Below are positions 9,964 through 18,804 of a DNA stretch of 64,000 nt, in pieces. Each line of letters begins with the position of its first letter. Within the stretch, counting starts at the first letter, position 1. Source of the stretch: an uncultured Acidobacteriota bacterium (GTDB lineage Bacteria > Acidobacteriota > Blastocatellia > Pyrinomonadales > Pyrinomonadaceae); contig CALMAH010000024.1 of the NCBI GenBank assembly GCA_937859595.1, forward strand, positions 99,647 to 163,646. The letters are read 5' to 3'. Made by a program: the position numbers and the translations under genes. The notes below the pieces were generated by a model that saw only the letters and a list, made by a program, of their open reading frames with translations, had not been told where the DNA came from and searched no databases.

Positions 9964-10854
9964 ATGAGAACGGTTTCGATCGTGGGTCTTGGCCGGGCAG
10001 GCGGAGCTATAGCCGTCGCACTCGACAAGGCAGGGTTCCAGATCGAGTTGGTCGTCTCGCGCGACCGTTCAGTCTCTCGAAAAAAGCTGGCTCAGCTTTC
10101 GCTGACGTCCGATCCGACTGTTTCGACGCTTGATGAAAGGACGCCGATCACGAGCTCGGTCGTTCTAGTTGCAGTGCCGGACCCTTTCATTGCCCAGACT
10201 GCTGAATTACTCTCCGAACGCATTAAGCAGGCTTCATGTGTACTGCACATTAGCGGTTCGCTCCCTTCGGACATTCTTTTGGGAAAGTTTGCCGGGTCGG
10301 TACCTGTCGGATCGTTTCATCCGCTAGTGTCCCTTAGTGACGCATCGACGGGGCGAAGTTCGTTCCAGGGGGCGTTTTTCTGTGTGGAGGGGGACGCCGA
10401 ATCGGTCAAAATAGGTAATGAGTTAGCCATTGCTCTGGGCGGCAGGCCATTTACGATCGAACCCAGAATGAAGCCGCTTTACCACGCGGCCGCGGTTATG
10501 GCGGCCGGACATGTCGTTGCACTTTTTGACCTTGCATGTGAAGTTCTTTCAAAGACGGGCTTAGCCGGGCCTTCGCCGCCCGAGGTCCTGTGGCCACTCG
10601 TCGCGAGTGCAGTTGACAATCTAAGGGTACAGACGGCTTCCCGATCTCTTACCGGCAGTTTTGCCCGCGGGGATCTGGAAACGATAGAACGACATATCGA
10701 CGCACTTCAAGGGGAAGGGCCTTTTTTGGCGCTTCAAGCTTATCGTTTATTGGGAGCTCATTCTGTAGATCTGGCGCGGGCCGAAGGGGTCGATGAGAAT
10801 ATCTGTCGGGCGATCATGGACGTACTGAATCTGGATAAAGAAATCGGCGAATGA
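9964..10854 (+). CDS. Rossmann-fold/DUF2520 domain protein
   Basis: A 296-residue protein with an N-terminal NAD(P)-binding Rossmann fold (VGLGRAGGAIAVAL, residues 7-20) and a C-terminal DUF2520-type helical domain (…MKPLYHAAAVMAAGHVVALFDLA…, about 170-195). Known relatives look like ketopantoate reductase/pyrroline-5-carboxylate reductase-type oxidoreductases, but the substrate is not established. AAGGTAAT precedes the ATG. It ends 14 bp before the Fur-family gene, so they probably share an mRNA. Confidence 0.85.
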   Translation: MRTVSIVGLGRAGGAIAVALDKAGFQIELVVSRDRSVSRKKLAQLSLTSDPTVSTLDERTPITSSVVLVAVPDPFIAQTAELLSERIKQASCVLHISGSLPSDILLGKFAGSVPVGSFHPLVSLSDASTGRSSFQGAFFCVEGDAESVKIGNELAIALGGRPFTIEPRMKPLYHAAAVMAAGHVVALFDLACEVLSKTGLAGPSPPEVLWPLVASAVDNLRVQTASRSLTGSFARGDLETIERHIDALQGEGPFLALQAYRLLGAHSVDLARAEGVDENICRAIMDVLNLDKEIGE

Positions 10855-10868
10855 TAAAATAATGGAGA

Positions 10869-11402
10869 ATGAGCACCGCCAACGAAAAATTCGCGGCTGA
10901 AAAGGAGATCCTCCTTAAGCACATCCAGTCGTCCGGGCTGCGACGTACCGCGCAGCGAGATCTTATTTTGGAGATCTTCCTGAGCACGGAGGACCACCTC
11001 ACGAGCGAAGACCTTTACTGGCTTGTTCATAAGCAGGACCCTACGATAGGGAACACCACGGTTTACCGGACCCTAAAGCTGCTCACAGAGGCTGGATTGG
11101 CCAGAGAGGTGCGGTTTGGTGACAACAAGACCTACTACGAGCATCACTATGACCACGAACATCACGATCATTTGATCTGCACGGTTTGCGGAAAGGTCAC
11201 GGAGTTCTTTTCACAAGATATTGAGAGCCTTCAGGAGGAGATCGCCGAAAAACGTGGATTCACACTTTCCCATCATAGCCTTCGTATGTGGGGCGTTTGT
11301 TCGACTTGCCAAAAGGCGGACGCTGATATCGAGATGCCGCCCTCGGGTGCGCAGCCGAGGGTCAGAGTAAAGACAGCGGTTGGGGAACAGATGGCATCTT
11401 AG
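10869..11402 (+). CDS. Fur-family metalloregulator
   Basis: A 177-residue DNA-binding repressor. Residues 15-85 are the winged-helix domain ([14 protein letters not shown]…[15 protein letters not shown]). Residues 90-140 carry the metal-binding dimerisation domain: a His-rich stretch ([16 protein letters not shown]), CTVCG (structural zinc pair) and a second pair CSTC at the end. The tail after residue 150 is extra and basic. It may be Fur, Zur or PerR; the sequence alone does not decide. It sits between the DUF2520 gene and a ferredoxin-like gene with 4-14 bp gaps, which suggests iron- or redox-linked genes under one promoter. Confidence 0.93.
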   Translation: MSTANEKFAAEKEILLKHIQSSGLRRTAQRDLILEIFLSTEDHLTSEDLYWLVHKQDPTIGNTTVYRTLKLLTEAGLAREVRFGDNKTYYEHHYDHEHHDHLICTVCGKVTEFFSQDIESLQEEIAEKRGFTLSHHSLRMWGVCSTCQKADADIEMPPSGAQPRVRVKTAVGEQMAS

Positions 11403-11406
11403 AATA

Positions 11407-12060
11407 ATGCAAGAGGTTTTCGTCAAATTTGCCGACAGTGAGTTATCTGGTGTCGTTCCGGTTGGTACATACGTAGCTGACTGCTTTTCGCGCTTCGGGT
11501 TTCGTCCTTTATCTCGCTGTTCGGGTGAGCTTGGCGAACACCACTGTAAGTTTGTTGCGATAGCAGGAGCGGCATTGTTATCAAAACCGACGGAAACAGA
11601 AGTGGAGTTTCTTGGCGGAAACGAAGGTGTAGAAAGTGTTCGTCTTGGGTGCCAGACCTTTTTTGAAGAACCGGGAGAGATAGAGATCAAAATGGAACAC
11701 CAACCTGAGGAAGAAGAAGGAAAGAGCGACGAAGCTACGAATAACGGGTCCGGAAGCGAAAGTTATAGAGAGGTGTTTTCTAAGCTCCCCCTTGAAAAGA
11801 AGATCGCCGAACTCGCCCATCTCGAGGCAGTTGCATTCAATGAAACGGTTGCTTACGTAATTAATTCGCCATACAAAGTGTTTGACAAGGTATTAGATGT
11901 ATTCTCCGAGTTGGGGCTTAGAAAAGAGATGGCGGAAAGGGCCGCATCCGTGCCACCGGAACATCGCACGGAGTCGGCCGACGGCGACCGCGGCGTCAAA
12001 CAGGTAAGGAAGCGCAAACCAAAAAGCACTTCCGCGAATAGAGACAAAATGGGTGAGTAA
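11407..12060 (+). CDS. Degenerate 2Fe-2S ferredoxin-like protein with charged tail
   Basis: The ATG at 11407 lies 4 bp after the Fur stop. The frame also runs back to 11380 inside fur, but that would overlap. Residues 1-96 resemble a plant/adrenodoxin-type ferredoxin domain that ends GCQTFFEEPGEIEIKM, like the usual 'ACQT…G.v.v.i' end. The Cys ligand pattern Cx5Cx2C is damaged: Cys38 and Cys47 align with the first and third ligands and Cys82 with the fourth, while the second is Glu44. Cys26 is an extra Cys. Residues 97-217 are acidic then basic with a helical middle. Cluster binding is doubtful. The stop overlaps the next start by one base (TAATG). Confidence 0.6.
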   Translation: MQEVFVKFADSELSGVVPVGTYVADCFSRFGFRPLSRCSGELGEHHCKFVAIAGAALLSKPTETEVEFLGGNEGVESVRLGCQTFFEEPGEIEIKMEHQPEEEEGKSDEATNNGSGSESYREVFSKLPLEKKIAELAHLEAVAFNETVAYVINSPYKVFDKVLDVFSELGLRKEMAERAASVPPEHRTESADGDRGVKQVRKRKPKSTSANRDKMGE

Positions 12061-12917
12061 TGGCCGATACCTCATTAGAGAAACGCGTTCCGTCAACGTT
12101 GAAGGACAAAACACAATATGTCCTCGCGTTCGGCGTTATTGCGTCGATGTTGGTTGTCGCTAACATCCCGGTTTTGGTGGTCTTCTTTTTTGGCGTCTTT
12201 GCTTATCTGGTGGTCAAGATCCTGGCTTCCGGTTCTAAGAGCGAGACCAGGGAGATATTTGAATTCTATTTAGCAGCGAATGAGATGCTGCGAGAGGATG
12301 ATCGGAAGTGGTTCGGGTTCGAATTGAATGAGGTGATCAGCCGAGGCGAGGGTATCCTCCAAAGGATGAGTTCGGCCCCGCCGCTTGTTCATTTTGCGGT
12401 GGGAGCCCTTCATAAAAAGGCCGGTGACCACAGTTCGGCGGTAAAATATTTGTCGAATGTGATAGAGAGGGAAGGTGCGGACGAATCGGCATACGTGTAC
12501 GCTACGCCGGAGCTTCGAAATTATGTAAAGATACTTCGCAAGATCGAACGGGAACCGGTTGATGCTCCGCTTACATCGGCTGCGGTCCGTTCTTTGGAGC
12601 GGGCAAGAAAGTTGAGAGCCACAGCTATGCTGGAAGAGTGCAGGCGAAACCTGAACGTAGTGGACATCGAAGGAACGGAGATAAAGGCTGAGGAGTCTTC
12701 TGATGCGACCCTGGAAAAGGTAGACAACACGTCAGTGATCTACGCTGAATTCGTCGATACCGATCGACCCGAGAACCACGACCAAACGTTTGAAGGCACA
12801 TCAGATAATTCAGAGGGCCATCGATCAAGAGCCGGCAGGAAGAATTCAGACCCGTTTTCAAACCGCAAGCCGATCTCCGAAGTATTGCATGATATTTACG
12901 ACAATAAGGTTTCGTAG
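12060..12917 (+). CDS. Membrane-anchored helical protein of unknown function
   Basis: A 285-residue protein not recognised as a named family. Residues 20-53 form one or two transmembrane segments (YVLAFGVIASMLVV…VFFFGVFAYLVVKIL). Residues 65-200 are helical and TPR-like (ALHKKAGDHSSAVKYLSNVIEREGA), and the last ~80 residues are acidic and disordered. It is translationally coupled to the ferredoxin-like gene by a 1-bp stop/start overlap, so the two products are probably made in a fixed ratio and may work together. Convergent with the MscS gene downstream. Confidence 0.6.
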   Translation: MADTSLEKRVPSTLKDKTQYVLAFGVIASMLVVANIPVLVVFFFGVFAYLVVKILASGSKSETREIFEFYLAANEMLREDDRKWFGFELNEVISRGEGILQRMSSAPPLVHFAVGALHKKAGDHSSAVKYLSNVIEREGADESAYVYATPELRNYVKILRKIEREPVDAPLTSAAVRSLERARKLRATAMLEECRRNLNVVDIEGTEIKAEESSDATLEKVDNTSVIYAEFVDTDRPENHDQTFEGTSDNSEGHRSRAGRKNSDPFSNRKPISEVLHDIYDNKVS

Positions 12918-12934
12918 TAAGCGGTCAGCAGGTT

Positions 12935-14470
12935 TCATTTCTCGCCATCGAGGCCGAAAAATCGTTTTAGGGCATTGATTATGGGCTTGCGGTCAGCCTT
13001 TCTTTGCCCGTACATTGATTCGTGCAAAGGCTGTTCAAGCATCGGTTTGCGCTCCTCGATCGCGTCGCTGATGGACACGAGGATCTCGGGGTTGCTTTGA
13101 AAGACGGGACGCAACGCTTCTTTATCGACCTCGATAACCTCGGTCTCTTCCTCCGCCACTACAGAGGCGCTCCTGGCCTCGCCTGTCAAAAGGCTCATCT
13201 CGCCGAAAAAATCTCCGGGGCCAAGAGCTCCGATCTTGTTCAGTCGATCGGAACGCACGTCCTTCAGTTGGATAGAGACCGATCCTGATGAGATCAGGAA
13301 CATTGAATCACCGTCATCGCCCTGAACAACGATCGACTCGCCGGGTGCATAAACCGAAACATTGGCCTTGGCCGCGATCCTTCCGATCTCCTTTTCAGAA
13401 AGCGAAGAGAAAAGATCGACCGAGCGAAGGTTTTCGGCCACCGCATCGGTCGTTTCCGCTGAGGTAGGTTGTGAGCGCTGCCGCTCGATGTGCACGGTCC
13501 TTGTCGGGAAGGCGAAATTAATACCCTCTCTGTTAAAGGCGTACCAGATACGCTGACGGATGGCGGCGTCGGTTTCCGGATGGCGCTTAAAATCTTCACA
13601 CCAGTATTTGATCTCCCAGTCAATTCCGCTCTCTCCAAAGCCTCCGATGCGAACGATCGGGCGGGGACGCCTTGCGACATTATCGATGTCCCCAATGGCC
13701 GAGCGGACGACGTTGATCGTTTTTACGGGGAAATCCGAATAAAGCGTGTTAAATGTCACTACCCGTGCATTTAGATTGTCTCTCGGGGCTACCTCGATCG
13801 TCTCCTTTCCGAGAACGGAATTGCTGATCACCAGGAGACGGTTTTGGAAGGTCCGGATCTTGACCCCGCGCCACGTAACGGATTCGACGGTTCCCATCCC
13901 TCTGTTGGAGATGGATACGATGTCACCAACTTGGAACGGTTGATCCGCCTGCAGCGCGATACCGGCGAAAAGATTTCCGAGCGTGTCCTGAAGAGCCAGG
14001 CCGACGACGATGCCGATAATCGTCGAGCCTGTAAAGAGGGGGGCAAGGGGGACGTTAGGGTACTGGGTCTGAAAGATAACAAAGAAAGAAACGATGTAAA
14101 CGATGATCGACAGAACGGTCTTTACAAGTGAGGCGATCTCAGATTGGGCAGCTGCGCGCAAGGCCGTTGTAAAGATAACGAACCACAACAACCGCACCGC
14201 TAGGATGACCATTGTCATCCAGAAGACGATGCGGAGCACCTTGAAAAGGCTTGCGACCAGGGAAGCGAAGGTTAATCCGAACAACTCGGCGGGAATCGCG
14301 TCCTGTGTTCGGGCCAACGTTCCGTCGGGATTGAGCGAAACTCCGTATGAATCGCCGATGTAGTTCCATAACGCAGATTCGATCAGCGGAAGAATAAAGA
14401 GGAGCAGGGACGTCGCCGCTATCAGGACGAGAAACAGAAGCAATCTTTTTCGTATGGGGATCTCCGTCAT
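12935..14470 (-). CDS. MscS-type mechanosensitive channel with C-terminal cyclic-nucleotide-binding domain
   Basis: A 511-residue inner-membrane channel. Hydrophobic segments lie around residues 10-35, 70-100 and 115-135. The MscS pore/upper-beta region follows (GIVVGLALQDTLGNLFAGIAL, then IGDIV-like PFQVGDIVSISN). Residues ~355-480 are a cNMP-binding domain with PGDFFGEMSLLTGEARSASVV, which keeps the Glu and Arg of the phosphate-binding cassette. Known chimeras of this kind couple nucleotide signals to solute efflux; which nucleotide is not shown. The gene stands alone, divergent from gamma-glutamyltransferase. Confidence 0.93.
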   Translation of the reverse strand: MTEIPIRKRLLLFLVLIAATSLLLFILPLIESALWNYIGDSYGVSLNPDGTLARTQDAIPAELFGLTFASLVASLFKVLRIVFWMTMVILAVRLLWFVIFTTALRAAAQSEIASLVKTVLSIIVYIVSFFVIFQTQYPNVPLAPLFTGSTIIGIVVGLALQDTLGNLFAGIALQADQPFQVGDIVSISNRGMGTVESVTWRGVKIRTFQNRLLVISNSVLGKETIEVAPRDNLNARVVTFNTLYSDFPVKTINVVRSAIGDIDNVARRPRPIVRIGGFGESGIDWEIKYWCEDFKRHPETDAAIRQRIWYAFNREGINFAFPTRTVHIERQRSQPTSAETTDAVAENLRSVDLFSSLSEKEIGRIAAKANVSVYAPGESIVVQGDDGDSMFLISSGSVSIQLKDVRSDRLNKIGALGPGDFFGEMSLLTGEARSASVVAEEETEVIEVDKEALRPVFQSNPEILVSISDAIEERKPMLEQPLHESMYGQRKADRKPIINALKRFFGLDGEK

Positions 14471-14589
14471 GATAGTTACCGGTGAAAGCCGCTTGCGATA
14501 ATATAACCTATTGAAGCGAATAACAATCCGTTGATCGGCGTCGCGCGGCGAAATTTTGAATCGGAAAGGCCGTTTGGTAAATTCATCCT

Positions 14590-16323
14590 ATGAGATCCAC
14601 GATATCCAAAGGTAAGTCCTCTTTCGCAGTAGTTCTAGTCGCTCTTTTTGTTCTCAGTCCTCAGCTGGTTCGACCTCAAACCATTCTTGAAACGAATCGC
14701 GGCAAATATGCGATGGTGGCTTCCCAGCATGAACTCGCCTCGAAGATCGGGGTGGACATCATGAGAAAGGGCGGGAACGCGGTTGACGCAGCAATCGCCG
14801 TCGGCATAGCGCTTGCGGTCCTGTATCCTGAAGCGGGAAATATCGGAGGCGGCGGCTTTATGCTTATCCGAAAGAAAGACGGGAGCACCTTCGCACTCGA
14901 TTATCGGGAGATGGCTCCTGCGGCCGCTCACCGGGATATCTTTGTGGACGAGGATGGAAATGTAATTCGCGGCGAAGGTGGTTCGACGATCGGTTATCGA
15001 GCTTCCGGGGTGCCGGGGACCCTTGCAGGATTCGATCACGCACACCGAAGATATGGTTCAGGTAAGGTGAAATGGGCGGAGCTTGTAGAACCGGCGCGGA
15101 AGCTGGCTGAGGATGGCTACATTCTTTCGCATAGACTTGCCGCACTCGCGATAGCGTACAAAGAGCATCTAGAAAAATATCCTGACAGCAAGAAGATCTT
15201 TCTCAACAACGGCGAATTTTACCAGGAAGGCGACCTCTTTAAGCAACCTGATCTGGCGCAGACACTGGGCAGGATAGAGCGCGAAGGCGCGACAGAGTTC
15301 TATACGGGACGAACCGCCCGACTGATCGCTGCCGATATGAAGGCGAACAACGGACTAATAACGCTGGAAGATCTTAGGAACTACCGCGTTAGAGAGAGAG
15401 TTCCGATCAGGGGCACATATCGGGGCCACGAGATAATTTCGATGCCCCCGCCAAGCTCGGGTGGGATCGTAATGATGCAGGTGCTGGGTATGCTCGAGGC
15501 CTTTGACCTGCGGTCGATGGGTCATAATTCATCCGCAAAGTATCACCTTTACATCGAGGCGTCGCGCCGAGCGTTCGCCGACAGGGCCGAGTATATGGCT
15601 GATCCCGATTTTGCTGATGTCCCCGTCAGTCAACTGCTTTCTACGAATTACATTGCTTCGCGCCGCGCCTCGATCGACGTGAAAAAGGCAACACCCAGCA
15701 AAGATATCCGGTTTGGGGATCCGGTAACCGGCGGGGGCAGCGATACGACGCACTACACTGTAGTTGATCCAGAGGGGAATGTTGTCTCGAATACCTATAC
15801 GATAAACGATCTTTATGGGTCGCGCGTCACTATTAAGGGGACGGGCATCCTGATGAACGATGAAATGGATGATTTCTCCGCAAGGCCCGGTGTTCCGAAT
15901 CTCTTTGGCCTGATACAGGGAGAAAGGAACAAGGTCGAAGGGGGAAAGCGCCCGCTTTCGTCGATGACACCCACGATCGTCCTTCGGAAAGACGGCTCCG
16001 TATGGTTCGCAGTTGGTGCACGAGGGGGTCCCCGGATCATTTCAGCCGTGATGCAAACGGTAATCAACATTATCGATCACGACATGCATATTCAGCAGGC
16101 GATTGACTCACCTCGAATACATCACCAGTGGCTGCCGGACGAAGTGTTTCATGAGCCGTTTGGTCTTTCGCCGGATACTATCGAGATATTGAAAGAAAAA
16201 GGGCATACGCTAGCCGCAAGGCCGGGAAATCTCGCCTCGGCAACTGGGATAATGATCGGCGGGGATGGTACGCGGTTTGGGGCGATAGACTCAAGAAGCG
16301 ACGGGGCTGCGGTCGGCTACTGA
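14590..16323 (+). CDS. ggt: Gamma-glutamyltransferase (glutathione hydrolase)
   Basis: A 577-residue Ntn-hydrolase that removes gamma-glutamyl groups from glutathione in the periplasm or outside the cell. A signal peptide is at residues 1-30. The family start 'MVASQHELASKIGVDIMRKGGNAVDAAIAVG' is present, and the autocleavage/nucleophile Thr lies in GGSDTTHY around residues 380-387, which begins the small subunit. GGxxR-type loops (GGRPRII-like GARGGPRIISAV) are present. Length and order match the complete two-chain precursor. Single gene; convergent with the zinc-ribbon gene downstream. Confidence 0.95.
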   Translation: MRSTISKGKSSFAVVLVALFVLSPQLVRPQTILETNRGKYAMVASQHELASKIGVDIMRKGGNAVDAAIAVGIALAVLYPEAGNIGGGGFMLIRKKDGSTFALDYREMAPAAAHRDIFVDEDGNVIRGEGGSTIGYRASGVPGTLAGFDHAHRRYGSGKVKWAELVEPARKLAEDGYILSHRLAALAIAYKEHLEKYPDSKKIFLNNGEFYQEGDLFKQPDLAQTLGRIEREGATEFYTGRTARLIAADMKANNGLITLEDLRNYRVRERVPIRGTYRGHEIISMPPPSSGGIVMMQVLGMLEAFDLRSMGHNSSAKYHLYIEASRRAFADRAEYMADPDFADVPVSQLLSTNYIASRRASIDVKKATPSKDIRFGDPVTGGGSDTTHYTVVDPEGNVVSNTYTINDLYGSRVTIKGTGILMNDEMDDFSARPGVPNLFGLIQGERNKVEGGKRPLSSMTPTIVLRKDGSVWFAVGARGGPRIISAVMQTVINIIDHDMHIQQAIDSPRIHHQWLPDEVFHEPFGLSPDTIEILKEKGHTLAARPGNLASATGIMIGGDGTRFGAIDSRSDGAAVGY

Positions 16324-16334
16324 TCCAGATGGCC

Positions 16335-16871
16335 TTATTCAAGTTGCCTGGTCGTGTTTTCCACTACGCTACCGGGAGTCAGTTCCAGGTCGTTTGTGTC
16401 TCTCCACGAACCGGCCGCCGGTTTTGCATATGCGGAAACCGGGATCGCAGATGACCCGGGAAGTGCCTTGTCCTCAAAAGCCGCGCTCCCCGGCAACGGC
16501 TGCCGAAGGTCTCCGCCTCTATCTGAAACATGCGGTCCGGTCGCTCCGGGCTCGAACATCAGAGCATACGCAACTCTGAGCAGGCCGCCCATGGTCAACA
16601 TGATCGTTGCCAAAACCACCGCAAACGGCTCGGCATTCAGAGCAATACTGATCAAGGTCAGTACCGGTACCACCAGGAATACCAGAAGAAAGATAAACAG
16701 GCCCTGTAGTACTCCCCTCTTGCGTTTGGACAATCCCACGCCGGAATTGGTCTCCGGAAGTTCGCCGTTATTTGCGACAACATATGCAATTCCGCTGAGA
16801 AGAAATCCGCATCGGGAGCAATAGCGGATCGCATCCGAGAGTTGTTCTTGTCCGCATTTTGGACAATGCAT
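16335..16871 (-). CDS. Zinc-ribbon membrane protein (paralogue 2)
   Basis: A 178-residue protein with an N-terminal zinc ribbon (CPKCG at residues 3-7 and CSRCG at 18-22), then two transmembrane segments at about 52-75 and 81-105, then a Pro/Gly/Ser-rich tail. It is a tandem paralogue of the gene at 16872-17420: both start MHCPxCGQ, have the same layout and end in a similar '…ELTPGSVVENTTRQL' tail. The start codon directly abuts the upstream gene's stop (TAG then ATG). Function unknown; the zinc ribbon may serve protein or nucleic-acid binding at the membrane. Confidence 0.75.
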   Translation of the reverse strand: MHCPKCGQEQLSDAIRYCSRCGFLLSGIAYVVANNGELPETNSGVGLSKRKRGVLQGLFIFLLVFLVVPVLTLISIALNAEPFAVVLATIMLTMGGLLRVAYALMFEPGATGPHVSDRGGDLRQPLPGSAAFEDKALPGSSAIPVSAYAKPAAGSWRDTNDLELTPGSVVENTTRQLE

Positions 16872-17420
16872 CTATTTATCCTCTTTTCTTAACAGTTTTG
16901 TGGTGTCTTCGGTAACACTTCCAGGATGAACGAGTTCACCGGTGTCTGGGGCTCTGATGTCACCCGGTGTGCCGGAGACATAGTCCCGTGCCGATGGAGT
17001 CCAGGTGGATCCCAACTCGCCTCTTGACTGTGTTCCGTAGAGCGAAGCGGGGGGAGGGAAGTGCTGAGGTAGCTCGAACTGGGTTCGCCTCGGGCCCTTT
17101 AACAGAAGGAGCGACGCAAGAAGGAGTATCAAGCCCCCAAAAACACCAAGTACGGCGGTAAAGGCCGGCAACTCGCCGAGATCGGCGATCGCGGACAATG
17201 GGGTAAGCAGAAATACGAAAATGAGAAACCAAAGAAGCGAAAAGACGAGGCCGTTCTTCCGGGTTAACCAAGTGTCAGGTCCCTTTTCGACCGCCTCTAA
17301 TCTTGGAAGGGCGCCTCCATTTAGGATCAATTCAGCAACGAGCGCAAGCTGGAAGCCGCAGCGAGAGCAAAATCGCGTTTCGATGGAGACCTGTTTCTGG
17401 CCGCAGTTGGGACAATGCAT
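16872..17420 (-). CDS. Zinc-ribbon membrane protein (paralogue 1)
   Basis: A 182-residue protein with CPNCG and CSRCG near the N-terminus, two transmembrane segments at about 55-105, and a tail ending SVTEDTTKLLRKEDK. The start at 17420 is chosen because the paralogue begins with the same MHCPxCGQ; the frame could extend to a TTG at 17441. It is the first gene of a two-gene unit with its paralogue. Unknown function. Confidence 0.75.
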   Translation of the reverse strand: MHCPNCGQKQVSIETRFCSRCGFQLALVAELILNGGALPRLEAVEKGPDTWLTRKNGLVFSLLWFLIFVFLLTPLSAIADLGELPAFTAVLGVFGGLILLLASLLLLKGPRRTQFELPQHFPPPASLYGTQSRGELGSTWTPSARDYVSGTPGDIRAPDTGELVHPGSVTEDTTKLLRKEDK

Positions 17421-17599
17421 ACTTCTACCCATCCGATCCAAAAAAGATTAAACGATGCCCGCGAACCGAATGTTTCGGCTATGCTAACGTTTATACTGGC
17501 ATTTCGCAATTTTGCGCCAAATCATTCTGACATATTCTATCCCCGCAACCGCTTAGGAATATCGCTAAAAGTTCGATAGTTGTGGGGGCTGATCGGAGT
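17421..17599. other. Intergenic stretch, nothing recognised
   Basis: About 180 bp between the zinc-ribbon pair and the next minus-strand gene. It should contain the promoter for the zinc-ribbon pair; no clear -35/-10 pair or hairpin stands out. Confidence 0.3.
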
Positions 17600-18073
17600 T
17601 TAACTCGAGATCTGCTGATCAATATTTCGATGTCCGAGGTTTGCCCTTGCGATCCCCAAAAGGTACCAGGATCTTGTCAGGGCTCTCAGCAATATCGTAA
17701 AGATTGGCATGATTTCGACCGGTGCCGGGGTCGTCTTTTGCAGATCGGCGTCCGTTTGCAATCGGCCGAAGACCTCTGACTGCCGCTTTTTCACGTCGTC
17801 CAGATAGGATAGTATCGACTGCCGGTCATTTAACGCTTCTGGAAGGGTCCATTCGAACGGGTCATCCCAAAGCCGCGTTGTCAGGCCGCCGAATACCTGC
17901 TCGACGACGGCAGCGGCCCTTACGACCGAAACAACCGGCGGAGTTTTCGGTGTGATCTCGCCTTTGCCCCCATCTTCAAAGAGTGACCTTTCGGGCGAGT
18001 TCTCAACGATCGCGACCATTTCCTCATTTAGTTTGGTGAAACACTCCTCCAAACGTTCGATCGTAAACCGCAT
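17600..18073 (-). CDS. Hypothetical helical protein, DinB-like (weak)
   Basis: A 157-residue all-helical protein. The pattern 'ERLEECFTKLNEEM … AAAVVEQVFGGLTTRLWDDPFEWTLPEAL … ILSYLDDVKKRQSEVFGRL' resembles DinB/YfiT four-helix bundles. Those families carry three metal-binding His residues in the core, which I do not see here; the only His is near the C-terminus. It may be a metal-free relative or an unrelated bundle. Stands alone between two minus-strand genes. Confidence 0.55.
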   Translation of the reverse strand: MRFTIERLEECFTKLNEEMVAIVENSPERSLFEDGGKGEITPKTPPVVSVVRAAAVVEQVFGGLTTRLWDDPFEWTLPEALNDRQSILSYLDDVKKRQSEVFGRLQTDADLQKTTPAPVEIMPIFTILLRALTRSWYLLGIARANLGHRNIDQQISS

Positions 18074-18235
18074 AAACGAAGATATCTCATCAAAAAGAAT
18101 TCCAGCGATCGGATCTGCATATTCCTATGGACGTCTTTCGGGTCCGACGCATTAGCGAAAGAAAGTGGTTTCTCGAAAAGTCGTCGAGTCCACGAAATTA
18201 GAAGTTCCAGAACGAATAGCCCAAACGCAGCATTA

Positions 18236-18277
18236 AAAAGCCCTATGCCACGCATCTTAACGCGGCGTAGGGCCTTT
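18236..18277 (-). terminator. Rho-independent terminator of the OB-fold lipoprotein gene
   Basis: On the + strand AAAGCCCTATGCC pairs with GGCGTAGGGCCTTT across a ~14-base loop. Read on the - strand it follows the lipoprotein stop at 18299 and ends in a T-tract. Confidence 0.6.
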
Positions 18278-18298
18278 GTCATCCTTGATTGACGTATT

Positions 18299-18667
18299 TT
18301 ACCGACGTCGGAATTTACGCTTCTTTTCCATCATTCCCAGGCCGAAGTTGCGTCCGCCGATGCTGACACCGCTACCGATACGGCCCTGCACGCCGATCTC
18401 AGCACCTCGATTCGGCACCACTTCGTCGGTGATGACCCAGATAGTTCCGGTCCCGTCGTCGACCTTATAGGCTCCACCCTTTAGCAGGCCAGGTATATTA
18501 AGCCCCCAACTATCCCGAACAACGCCCGCTACAGCTACGTCACGGTCGCTAAAGCGCGAAGGATCAGCGTTTATTTCGGCGATGCTAACCCTTTTGGGGC
18601 ACGCAATCGCAAAAAAAGCGACGGACAATAGGCCGATGAATAAGAAATTCCTGGAAATGCTTTTCAT
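18299..18667 (-). CDS. Small OB-fold lipoprotein
   Basis: A 122-residue exported lipoprotein. The signal sequence ends in the lipobox FAIAC, with Cys23 as the lipidation site. The rest is a beta-rich domain (VSIAEINADPSRFSDRDVAVAGVVRDSWGL…GTGTIWVITDE…VGVQGRIGSG), the pattern of nucleic-acid-binding-type OB folds found in many bacterial lipoproteins. The C-terminus is strongly basic (EKKRKFRRR). Function unknown. Single gene with its own terminator. Confidence 0.75.
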   Translation of the reverse strand: MKSISRNFLFIGLLSVAFFAIACPKRVSIAEINADPSRFSDRDVAVAGVVRDSWGLNIPGLLKGGAYKVDDGTGTIWVITDEVVPNRGAEIGVQGRIGSGVSIGGRNFGLGMMEKKRKFRRR

Positions 18668-18804
18668 TTTGTCTCCTCAACTAAAAATGATATTCGGGAA
18701 GAGAACCAAAGACACAGATTCCGTTTGGCGGGAATAGTTTGCCATAATTTTACCGATCTGAGATTCTTAAAGGGTTCAAAAAAACGTTTTGCGGAGTTAC
18801 CGGT

